Of a stretch of DNA of 64,000 bases, positions 1 through 9,233 are shown piece after piece. The notes beneath the pieces are model-generated. The model saw nothing but the letters and a program-made list of their open reading frames with translations, did no database searches and was not told the origin of the DNA. The position numbers and the translations under genes are program-made. Origin of the DNA: Paramyrothecium sp. XJ0827 (Eukaryota > Ascomycota > Sordariomycetes > Hypocreales > Stachybotryaceae); the NCBI GenBank assembly GCA_020881915.1, contig JAJFPB010000008.1, positions 930,001-994,000 of the forward strand, in the 5' to 3' direction. Position 1 is the stretch's first letter, and each line of letters begins with the position of its first letter.

Positions 1-639
1 GAGTAGCATTACGTGCAGGCTCTGAGAATTGGCGGCATACATCAAGATGTGACAGCTCATCACGCCCCCGAGGACAAGGCATCGGTACTGGCTAGGCGGA
101 CGACTATTGGTAACAGGCAACTCATTTCTCAGGACAATAAGGCCAGCTGGATGGGGGTCCGGTGCGTTGGCGGCTTTTGCAACCCGAGACCTTGGGGAAG
201 GATTTCGCCATCATGCTTGGCGAGCAAGCCATGGGTTGCGGGAGGAAGAAGGAAGAGGCGGCGTTGGCTGATGGCGAGCAGGGTATGCAATGCTCTCATA
301 CCGAGTGATAGGTTTTTGCGCAGATGCATGCATGCATGTATCAGTCCAGCGGATGCGTCCCTTGATCCGATCCAATGCATGTATTTGAATCATCTGGCCG
401 GGAGAGTTGAAGACGAACACCGAGCAAGCGTAAGGATATTATGGCGTGACCATTGCGGTCTGCGGCTAGGCGGCGAGGAAGCAAAAGCAAGAAAGTATGA
501 AGCAGGAGGACGACTGAAACGGTGAGGATCAGTGAGCCACAGCTACCTTGTCTAGGTCGAACCTCTCCACGGTAGCATGCGTGATGCTATGAATGAGGGC
601 AAAGTGACAGCTTCCAGTTCGGAAGGTCGATGGGCCAGT

Positions 640-745
640 GCCTGATGTGAGGTAAGGTATCTTAGTAGGTAGGATACCTTGGGTACCTTGCCTTCCTCTA
701 CTCAGTCGCCTGGCCTCAAGGTACCTACCTCGCCGTAATCCGTAC
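640..745. repeat. AGGTA/TACCT-rich island
   Basis: The segment is dense in AGGTA, GGTACC and TACCT words on both strands, including 'ggtaaggtatcttag', 'ggtaggataccttggg' and 'aaggtacctacctcg'. Similar islands occur near 15180-15360, 29213-29512, 35858-36021 and 63570-63620. It has no fixed period, so it is simple-sequence-like rather than a true tandem repeat. Function is unknown. Confidence 0.5.
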
Positions 746-1547
746 CTTAGACTTGATCGTCGCTCTCCAGGTTCCTTACCTTTATCCAATGCCGTCAATG
801 CGACGCGGCACGGCAAAGGAAGGCACGGGCGAATAGCCAACGAATCGGGCAAGTCCAAAATGCAAAAAGAGGATGCATTACGCTGCACTGCGCTGCATTC
901 TCAAGCCGCAATGCCACTCTGCCATGTTGCTGCGTGACTGTGACTGTCGCTGATCCTGCTTTCGCTCACCCAGGAGGAGGGAAGCCAGAATCCCATCCTG
1001 GCCTTCGAATCGCCTTGACTTGCCTGGCCTTGCCTTGTCCAGATCCAGCATGCATGGCGCCATGCTTTCTCAACGGGCGTTTCAAGGTCGTTATTTGGAC
1101 CGTAGCCCATTTCCCCACCGCTCAGCGCTGGCGGCTTGGTGTCATCAGGGTCCTCCAGTTTAAGCTCCCTGTCTGTCGTGCCACGCCTCGATTGTGTGAC
1201 CAGGGGAGGGGGCCAGCTGCAAGACGACCTTTGATGCTACTCCGGGCGGCGCTTGACGGCACTGGCATGGCTCGAGCTTGTGTGCGATTCTCGCCGACGA
1301 CAACTCCCGTGACACCAAAGCCACACCCTCATGCGGCATGTATCGCAGCATTTCATCACCACGACGTCGTCCCTTGCCTCACCGAGCTCGAGGAATGAGA
1401 ACATTCAGTCATCAATCAAGCGATGCCCGATGCCGCTCCGGACGATCCATCCAGATGGGTCGCGCTGCAGGATCGGTGGGGCCTTGCTTTGTTCCCTGGC
1501 CATCAATCAATCGGACTACTAAGTTGGTGCTTGGTATTTTGGGGAGA

Positions 1548-1579
1548 GCCAGCCAGCCCAGCCCAGCCCAGCCAGCCAG
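1548..1579. repeat. CAGCC/CCAG short tandem repeat
   Basis: A run of CAGCC units ('agccagcccagcccagccc' followed by more copies) about 32 bp long. It is a microsatellite with no coding context. Confidence 0.7.
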
Positions 1580-1903
1580 TCCATGTCATGATGCCGTTGC
1601 CGTGTCGCATGGCCCTTGGTGGCTTTTCGTTATAGTTGTCCTAGTCCGAATTCCGACTAAACCTAGCATGCCACCCACTTTGCTTATACCACAACCGGTA
1701 TTGTCGATGGGGGGAGGGGGTGGGATGAGTCCTTGGCTGCCCAGGACTGGACCCTTTGCGGGACCCTCACGATCCAAACGTGTGGTAGTTGCTTGTTTGA
1801 CCCTTATCAATCGTTCACTCACCCATTCGCATTAGGTTGGCTTTACTGGAGTCTTTTGTACTATCGCAATCATCGGCCAGTTTGACGCCTATCTCGGCCT
1901 CGT

Positions 1904-2010
1904 ACAAATTCTCCCTCCCTCCCTCCTTTCTCTTGTCTTTTTCTCTTTTTGTCGTTTCCATTTCTTTTCCCGTCTCCCATATCTACTTTTTCGGCCTTCT
2001 AACCCGCAGC
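1904..2010 (+). promoter_or_regulatory. Pyrimidine-rich tract, probable promoter/TSS region of the CASTOR-like gene
   Basis: About 100 nt of almost uninterrupted C and T on the plus strand ('ctccctccctcctttctc', then 'tttttctctttttgtcg'). CT-rich tracts just upstream of transcription starts are a common feature of filamentous-fungal promoters. The next gene on this strand begins at 2703. Assignment to that gene is inference. Confidence 0.4.
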
Positions 2011-2702
2011 CTGGCTTCCTTCCTTTCTTCTCTTGGACGCCTCGCCCTAAAAAGAAAGCTTCACGCCTCATTTATCACCCTCCCTCCAGAGCAATCTAGA
2101 CCAATTCCAATACTGTCCTTGAGGAGGAGGCGTGCTTTTGCGTGACCATACCCAACACCGCAGGGGCATATAGGAGCTCTTCATCCGCGAGGCTTTCCAA
2201 GACAACGCCCACCATCTTCCTCTCGTCCTCTTCCAAACCCCTCCATCTCCCCACCCCCCCCCTCTCGATGCGAGTAGTTGCATCACTGCGCATCCGCACG
2301 CGACGACGGCATTGGCACGCAACTTGCTCAGCTACACAACTGGGCATGTCCTTTATATCGGGCTGTTACGTCCGGACCAAAGTCTCTAGGCAAATCCATT
2401 AGTGTTGTGCCGTATTTCTTTTGATTCTCCTGAGGGATCGCCTCTCTCCCGTGCAGACATCTTGCTGGCCTGCGAGGTGCAACTCAAAACGCCCCGTTTC
2501 TGGCGAATGCCAAGCCCCTTCAGGCAAGCCTCTTTGCAAGGCTGAAGCCTTCGAGCAATACCACTTCCATCCAGACTTACTTATATCCCGTCCGCTTTGG
2601 GCATTTTCTTGTCGCCCTAACCTACGACTCCGATCCTTCAAGTGTCTTGAGGCCTTGCTTTGTATGCTGCTGGGCATTTGTCTGCCTCCTGCATCACTCG
2701 CC

Positions 2703-4007
2703 ATGAACGCCCAAATATCGTTTCTTGTAAGTATCACACCTTCCAGCACTTCCGGTTCGGATCCCAGGCAAGCTAGGACTCTGCCACAATTAATACACAT
2801 ATTGAGTCCCTAAATGGAAAGCTCTAGCTGCTGACTCTCGTTATTTTCTCACTCCTAGGACGGCACGTTTAACCTGATACACATTCCCCTCAAATTATAC
2901 TCCGTCTTCTTGCAGCCTATTCTCCGCGTCCTCCTTCCCGCGTCCCAAAAGCTCAATCTCTCGCGCGACTCGCCCGACCTAGAGCTCCATGGTCTCACCA
3001 TTGACAGTCAGCATGGCTTCCTCAACATCAGCATCAGCCCAATCGAATGTTCCATTCTCTGCCACAGCTCCTGGGTACAGGCCGTCTTTGAGCCTGCTAT
3101 AAAAGCCCTGCCGAAGGATGCCGCAAAGACCGTCATTGTCTCCAGGGATTCGTATCTGATACTTTCCGTCATCAGCGCCGGCCTTGACGCCGCTGGCCGC
3201 GTGATGGAGCTCAGCTCGCCCCTTGCCCTTGCCGGCATCCCCATCTTCTTCATCACAACGTATTACTCCGATTTCATCCTTGTGCCCACCAAGGAACGGC
3301 ACAACGTAGTACAGGCATTGCTCGCGAAGGGCTTTGAGCTGTCCGAGAACCAGTCCAGTTTTGTCAACCCCTCTGCCTACGGGCATCAAAGGAGTTCTAG
3401 TCAACCAACATCGCCACCGCGAACGCCGCCGCCTTCGAACGTCACCGAGTTACAGACACGTACGTTCGAGCTCCTCAGGAAGCGTAATGTCATACCGTAC
3501 ATTGAGGACGGTCTCGAGTTGGTTCAATGCTCTGGTCGAGAGACCTCTCAGCTTGAAGATGTCTTTACTCACCGGCCATCCATAAGCCGTCAGATGACAG
3601 GCAACGGCCACCGTGAGGCTTGGGTTGACAAGATCGATTCAAAGCTCTACACGTGTATGATAGCGGCACTCGTGTCTAAACCCAGCTTCATGTCCATTAC
3701 CCTGGCCCAAGAAGACCCACCGTCTCTGCTGCTAGACAGGAAGCTGCTGCCCATCTTTGGTGACTCCTTAGTGGGAGACACTGAAGGTAGACTGATACCA
3801 ATATTCCTCGATCTTGTGAACTTGCCGCTGGAAGCCACCGGCATTGTCTGTGGCGTCGCTGGACGCCTAGTCCAGGACATGAACATGACCGAGAGCTCCG
3901 AGCTGTCCTATCTGTCCACCGCCCGCGCAGGTGCTGTCATTCTTTCGGACGCGCAGTCCAAACGAGCCTTGGATATCCTAAAACCCTTGCTTACCAAGGA
4001 AGCCTGA
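2703..4007 (+). CDS. CASTOR/GATS-like ACT-domain protein
   Basis: The model has two exons, 2703-2726 and 2859-4007, joined across a GTAAGT...CTCCTAG intron, giving 390 aa. The N-terminal half resembles the ACT modules of the CASTOR/GATS family. It has a strand near residues 9-20, an ACT core at about 55-160 and the typical stretch 'AGIPIFFITTYYSDFILVP' near 133-151. A Ser/Pro-rich linker (about 165-190, 'SSSQPTSPPRTPPP') precedes a second ACT-like half (about 235-385). Animal CASTOR proteins bind arginine and control TORC1 through GATOR2; whether fungal members bind arginine is not shown here. An in-frame ATG at 2664 would add 13 hydrophobic residues; I prefer 2703 because the protein should be cytosolic. 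It converges with the YIH1 homologue. Confidence 0.85.
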
Positions 4008-4334
4008 AGCCCATGAGGCCATGCATGAAAATTGACGATAATTCGACAAGCTGAAAGATTGACGGACGGGGATGAGGTGAAAACTTTTGTACAGATGTTA
4101 TTGCCGCGAGCATGTTTCGAAAGCCGAGCGTTACGAACAGAAGTTGCAAGGCTCCTATGGTGAATGGCCAGGCAGGTGCTGGCAGCCATGGGATAGTTGC
4201 TTGACCGAGCGTGAGCACGAGAAAAAGAACTCAGATACCCAATCTCTAAAACCATGAACCCACTCAACTGCCATTGTCGTGCTTTGTCCGAGGTCTCATG
4301 CCAGTCGTGACGCTGTAGAGTGAAACTCGCACCA
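4008..4334. other. Convergent intergenic region
   Basis: 327 bp between the stop codons of the CASTOR-like gene (+) and the YIH1 homologue (-). It should hold both 3' UTRs. I see no gene. Confidence 0.6.
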
Positions 4335-5195
4335 TTATTTGCCGCCCTTACCCTTCTTCTCCTTGTCCACAACCATGCCCGCCCTCACGAAGGCGTCCCG
4401 GGCGACGGCGTTGATGACGGCGAAGCGCCTGGGCCCCAGCTTGACGCCGCCGTACCACCGCGAGACGACGACCATGGCGTCCCACAGGTCCATCAGCTGC
4501 ATCAGGTGCAGCAGCCGGCCCCCGGCGGCCGTCTCGCCGTCGTCGTCGCAGTCCTGGTAGCTCGTGGCCCCGTCGGCGCCCCGGATCCGCCACGCCGTCA
4601 TGTTGTGCGTCGCCGAGCGGAAGCGCCGGTCCGACGCCAGCAGCTGCTGCACGTACAGCCGCGCCTGCGCCGGCGACGTCACCGGCGCGACGTGCGCGAG
4701 GAACGTGGACTTGCTGTCGACGAGCACCTCGGAGAGCGTCCAGGGCGGCGGCGGCAGCGACGACAGGCCCGGCTCCGCGGCGTCGTGCTCCGCGGCGGCG
4801 CCGTCCTCTGCATGGGCGTGGGCGTGGGCTTGGACGGACTCGGCCTCTGCTGCTGCTGCTGCGTCTTCTTCGGCGGCCAGCTCCTCGTACTTTCTCGAGA
4901 ACTCCTCCACCGCGTCAAAGAGGCACACGGCGCCCTCGGTAAAGACGCTCTCCAGTGCGTCCCGGAAGAGCGCCAGGTCCCTAGCCCCGGCGCCCTTGCG
5001 CCCGCCCGAGCTGTGGTGCGTGCCCAGCACCTCGGGCCCCCGCGCCGGGTACGAGTCCGGGAAGCGCAGCCTCAGCGAGGACGCTTCCCCGGGGAGCTTG
5101 AGGACGTACGTCGCGGGCTCGTCCGCGGCGACGAGGCAGCCGTCCCCGTAAATGGAGTTGATGGCCTCGACCTCGTCGCGGAGTTCTTCCGACAT
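4335..5195 (-). CDS. YIH1: YIH1/IMPACT homologue (GCN2 inhibitor)
   Basis: A single exon of 286 aa starting at 'MSEELRDEVEAINSIYG', a textbook RWD-domain beginning (RWD about 1-115). An Ala/Glu-rich linker follows, then the Impact (UPF0029) domain at about 150-275 with 'DLWDAMVVVSRWYGGVKLG', the family signature. It ends in a basic Lys/Gly tail. In yeast and mammals this protein binds GCN1 and keeps it from activating the kinase GCN2, so it dampens general amino-acid control; it also binds actin. The frame is open upstream to an ATG at 5312, which would add 39 residues including 'KPPPPP'. I chose 5195 because the RWD fold starts there. The gene is unusually GC-rich, with nearly every third base G or C, so a long antisense open frame exists that is an artefact. 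Confidence 0.92.
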   Translation of the reverse strand: MSEELRDEVEAINSIYGDGCLVAADEPATYVLKLPGEASSLRLRFPDSYPARGPEVLGTHHSSGGRKGAGARDLALFRDALESVFTEGAVCLFDAVEEFSRKYEELAAEEDAAAAAEAESVQAHAHAHAEDGAAAEHDAAEPGLSSLPPPPWTLSEVLVDSKSTFLAHVAPVTSPAQARLYVQQLLASDRRFRSATHNMTAWRIRGADGATSYQDCDDDGETAAGGRLLHLMQLMDLWDAMVVVSRWYGGVKLGPRRFAVINAVARDAFVRAGMVVDKEKKGKGGK

Positions 5196-5801
5196 GGCTA
5201 CTGGGGGCGGCGGCGGCTTTTGGATGGGCTCTGGTGCACCGCCGGCGGCAGGGTTGGTGAGATGCAGTGCTTGCGAGTGTAAGTGGCCTTCAATACGGAG
5301 AAGGTTGTCCAAGATATTGATAAAGTGTGGTATTCCCGCACAGTGTCATGCCAGTATCCACACAACATGCAAAGTGGAACAGAACAGCCACTATTCGCGG
5401 CATTACCTACCATATGAGTACCCAAAAAAGAAGCTCATTTCCACGAAAAGCAGAAATACATATCATAGGAGTGAATTGACTATTACATATGTCGGATCCT
5501 GTTTAGAAGACTTCAAATCGATACTGAAAAGTAGAGCATCCTTCGATAGACTTGTGGCTCAAAGCTTCATCCTTCTGTCACCCCGTTTCTTAATATCACA
5601 GTCTGAAATAGTTCACATTGCTCAAGACATTGAGATTGAACGACCACAGCGGAAGCATCTTATGACTCTGGAACAAGTTGATGATATTGAATTGAAATAC
5701 AATGCTGGACGGTTATAGTACTGGTCGTGCTTGGGCCTGTACCCTTCAACAAGAACTTCTATGCGACACATGCCTTTGTACAGGCTTCTACCTCCGTCAC
5801 T
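5196..5801. other. Intergenic region between YIH1 and VMA1
   Basis: About 600 bp that should hold the YIH1 promoter/leader and the VMA1 3' UTR. It turns AT-richer towards VMA1. I see no separate gene. Confidence 0.55.
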
Positions 5802-8046
5802 TTACTCATCCATGACCGACGCAAACTTGTCTGTCATTTGCTGTTGGATACTCTCGTACTAAGAACTTGGTTAGCCATGTGTCCCTTTGGTGCGAATCAC
5901 TTTGGGGAATCTACAAACCTTCTTGACGATGGTTTCCCTGCCGTCGGTCGGCACCTCGAACTTCAGCTGGCGAAGCTGGCCCTGAAGTTCGCTGGTGGCC
6001 TCACGGACCTTGGCCCAGCTCTGACCCTGAGCAATAGCCTTCTGGGCCTCGTCGTGGAACCCAACCATGAGCTTCATCATCCACTCCGTCTTCCAAATTG
6101 GGCAGAACTGATCGTAGTCGGAGTAGCCGTTCTGCTGCAGGAAGTCCTCCTTCAGGAGCACGGCAAGGTCCAGTGTGATCTTGTCGGGATCGGACAGAGC
6201 GCTCTTGCCGACAAGCTGAACGACCTGGTCCAGCTCCTCGGAGTCGGACAGCAGCTGCTTGATGCGGTCACGCAAGCGGGGGAAGTCGGGATACTCCTTC
6301 TCGTAGAACTTGTCGAGGGTGTTCGTGTACTTGCTGTACGACAGACTGGTGTTGATCGAGGGGAAATGCTTTCGCTGGGCAAGCTTCTTGTCCAGACCCC
6401 AGAAGACCTGAACGATACCAAGAGTCGCAGTGGTGACGGGATCCGAGAAATCACCACCGGGAGGGCTAACGGCTCCAACAATGCTAACACTACCCAGACG
6501 TTCAGGGGAACCGAGCGTCTTGACCCTGCCGGCACGCTCGTAGAAGGAAGCGAGCTTGGCACCCAGATAGGCGGGGAAACCCTGATCAGCAGGCATCTCT
6601 CCCAGACGACCTGACAATTCTCGAAGGGCCTCGGCCCATCGTGAAGACGAGTCAGCCATCATGGCAACGTCGAGACCCTGATCGCGGAAATATTCGGCCA
6701 CAGTGATTCCAGTGTAGATGGAGGCTTCTCGGGCAGCGACGGGCATGTTGGAGGTGTTGGCAATGAGCGTAGTGCGCTTCATGATGGGCTCCTTGCGACC
6801 ATCCACATCGATGGTAAGCTCGGGGAAATCCTTCAAGACTTCAGCCATTTCGTTTCCTCGTTCACCACAGCCCACGTAAACGATAACGTCACTGTTGGAA
6901 AACTTGGACACGGACTGACTAATGACAGTCTTGCCGCAACCGAAAGCACCAGGAATAGCGACGGTACCGCCCTGAACACTGGGGAAAAGAGCATCCAACA
7001 CTCGCTGGCCGACAATGAATGGCTGGTCGGCCGAAAGCTTCTCGGTAGAAGGACGAGGAACTCGGACGGGCCAGGTTTGCATCATCGGGTACTCGGTCTT
7101 CTTGCCATCGAACTCGACCTCGAGAATCTTGTCGACGACGGTGTACTCGCCCTTGGGAGCAATCTTGGTAATGGTTCCTCGGGCGCGAGGGGGGAGCAGG
7201 ATCCTGTGAGTGGAGATGAAGGAGTTCTCGAAGACGGTACCCCAAACATCACCACCGGAGATGTGGTCGCCGACCTTCAGCTGAGGAGTGAACTCCCACT
7301 TCTTCTTTCGGTCGAGAGCAGGGACGTCGATGCCTCGTGGGATGTAGATGGTCTTGGAAATGTTGGCAATCTCCTCCAGGGGTCGCTGAATACCATCGTA
7401 AATGCCGTTGAGCAGGCCAGGGCCGAGCTCGACAGACAAGGGCTTGCCAGTTCGGCTAACAGGGTCGCCAACCTGGATGCCGGCTGTAAATTGTCAGCCT
7501 CCCCATTGCGAGCAATTAAGTTCACAACATGTGTTTCGTACCGGTTTCCTCGTAAACCTGAATGGTCGCTTGGTCGCTGTTGATTCGGATGACCTCACCG
7601 ACAAGGTTGTCGTGACCGACACGAACCTAGTGATGGATCAGCATGAAGCCGGGCAATGACGAAAACCAAGCAACTCACCAGTTCGTACATGGCAACACCG
7701 ATCATGTCTTCGGCGACAATGACGGGGCTACAGGATGGTTAGTACCGGTCACCAGCGACAAAGTGAAGCGTTTGGGAGTGAGCTGACCCGGAAATCGAGT
7801 AGACCTTGCCTATGTCGAGTGTGAGCTTCAAAAAACCAATACGACATTTTCATTCTAGTAGCGACTTACCCTTAGAGAAGCCATCATCACCGGCGGCGGC
7901 GGTTTTCTGTGAAAATACGTGTCAGTCGTCATGCGCGCCTCGAACGTATCGGTGGGGCAGCTTCGCAGCCAGGCAAGCAGCAGAAGCGGGTGAGGCTTTG
8001 AGGGACATCCGAGACAAGATGCAGCGGGCGCACGTACAGGAGGCAT
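5802..8046 (-). CDS. VMA1: V-type proton ATPase catalytic subunit A
   Basis: Seven exons in gene order: 8038-8046, 7870-7906, 7788-7809, 7679-7727, 7542-7626, 5919-7483 and 5802-5858. All introns are GT-AG and frames join to give 607 aa, the length I recall for Neurospora VMA-1. It is the ATP-hydrolysing subunit of the V1 sector, which acidifies the vacuole and Golgi. Visible motifs are '[19 protein letters not shown]' near the N-terminus, the Walker A loop 'GAFGCGKT' at about 246-253, '[11 protein letters not shown]' at about 274 and '[19 protein letters not shown]' around 340. No intein interrupts the Walker-A to GERGNEM region where yeast VMA1 carries one. The first exon encodes only three residues (Met-Pro-Pro), and the last 18 residues lie behind a 60-nt intron, so ORF-only annotation would truncate both ends. 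Confidence 0.96.
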
Positions 8047-8239
8047 CTTGGGCAAATGAGCGGCGGAGGGAGAGCGGGTGGGAGGTTCGTGGATGGGAGA
8101 ATCGAAGCTCTGCGAGGACGGCGACAGCGGCCGTGGGAGGGACGTCGACGGCGTTGAGGGAGGTGACGAAGGTGAGGGTGGAGAGTTTGGCAGAGGTAGT
8201 CGTTGAGCTACCTCGAGAGCTGCAGTACCTGCTGCACCC

Positions 8240-8270
8240 GTGCTTGTGCTTGTGCTTGTGCTTGTGCTTG
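8240..8270. repeat. GTGCTT hexanucleotide microsatellite
   Basis: Five tandem GTGCTT units in the region upstream of VMA1. Read on the minus strand they would encode alternating Ser-Thr in the open frame that leads into VMA1. Confidence 0.8.
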
Positions 8271-8860
8271 GGCCTGGGCTTGGTGCGGGTGGAGGCGATG
8301 ATGTAGCGATTGTGCTGCTGGGGCCAGTACGGGCGGCGGTACCGGTACTAGCGCCACCACCAGCAACCGGCGCTGGCCAGGGTGCGGTTGCTGGTCCAGG
8401 TACCTGCCAGGCCGCGGCTGGCGTCAGCGACCCTGGTATCAGTACCGCTGCTGCTGCCGCCGCTGACACGGACGAGCTGGTGCTGTCGCTGCGAGGGCGC
8501 GTATCGCTATCGCTTCTCGTCCGGAGCAGATCCAAGAGCGAAGGCCGCGCCTTGAGTCGTGGTCGCAGCCCGGGCTGCATGCAAAGATACGCAACGGCCG
8601 CCGGCAATGCAATGCGACGACCAGATAGGACCAGACCTGCGCGGCTGTAGGCGAGGCAAGGCTACTAGGCAGAGTAGGGGCAGGTATCGGGTACAGTGGT
8701 GGCTTGACCTGTATTTGATTGGGGAAAGATGGGGACGCCGGTGTCGTTGCGCGGGGCAATTCGTCCTGGGTTTCCGGCGCAGCTGGCCCCTGAAGGATTC
8801 TGTTGCCGGGCTGGGCCGCTGTGGAAGGGTACTACGAGCCCACCGCTTGTGTCTTGTTCA

Positions 8861-8953
8861 GGGATAAAACACTGATATCACCGTTTTGGTCACTGCATAG
8901 CATTATGGCTCGTCTTTCTAGTGATTAAAACGGTGATATTACTGTTTTATCCC
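8861..8953. repeat. 93-bp imperfect inverted repeat (MITE-like snap-back element)
   Basis: The left arm 8861-8894 begins 'gggataaaacactgatatca'. The right arm 8920-8953 ends 'ggtgatattactgttttatccc'-like in reverse complement. The 34-nt arms pair with four mismatches around a 25-nt loop. No clear target-site duplication is visible and it carries no coding capacity. It could be a short non-autonomous DNA transposon relic, or a hairpin in the 3' region of the phosphodiesterase gene. No second copy was noticed in this window. Confidence 0.7.
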
Positions 8954-9233
8954 TTTTAAAATACGGTGCGTGTGCTGCTGGAGACTGAGGCTGGGTACAG
9001 ATACACGACCACGTACAGTTACCGCATCCACGTTCTGAAACGGCCATGAGTTTGACAAGCTGGGCGAGGTGATGCCTTTGCACGGTTATCTATCAAACAC
9101 AACTCTTTACTTATGGATCCCTCACCCAGGTCCACTCTCAAGGGATTGTTTTATTATGTAACGCGATGTATGTTGTATTTTCTTGGTTCTACACTTGGTA
9201 TGCCATTCTAAGCTTCCTTCTGTTTGTTCTCGA

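Larger units (their letters stand above)
1..2702. other. Long gene-free left end and upstream region of the CASTOR-like gene
   Basis: I see no credible coding gene here; open frames on both strands have arbitrary composition and no recognisable domain. It holds an AGGTA/TACCT-rich patch (about 640-745), a short CAGCC tandem array (1548-1579) and a strong pyrimidine tract (about 1904-2010) that probably marks the promoter or transcription start of the gene beginning at 2703. If so, the leader would be roughly 650 nt and would contain upstream ATGs, for example an 18-codon uORF at 2346-2402. Confidence 0.6.
8047..9233. other. VMA1 upstream region with low-complexity DNA and a snap-back inverted repeat
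   Basis: No independent gene is recognisable. On the minus strand the frame of VMA1 stays open for 187 codons upstream of its ATG (to an ATG at 8607), coding a Ser/Thr/Pro/Ala-rich sequence. The hexanucleotide array and the inverted repeat are listed separately. Confidence 0.55.

Noticed and set aside
13..525. 170-codon plus-strand frame at the left edge
   Set aside because: Composition is arbitrary, it overlaps minus-strand frames, and no motif is recognisable.
4320..5282. 320-codon plus-strand open frame
   Set aside because: It is antisense to the clear YIH1 homologue and arises from its extreme GC3; the sequence is Arg/Val/Gly-rich without a domain.
5727..6614. 295-codon plus-strand open frame
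   Set aside because: Antisense to VMA1 exon 6; no independent signature.
6500..7100. Possible intein in VMA1
   Set aside because: The Walker A to GERGNEM region is continuous, so no intein is inserted.
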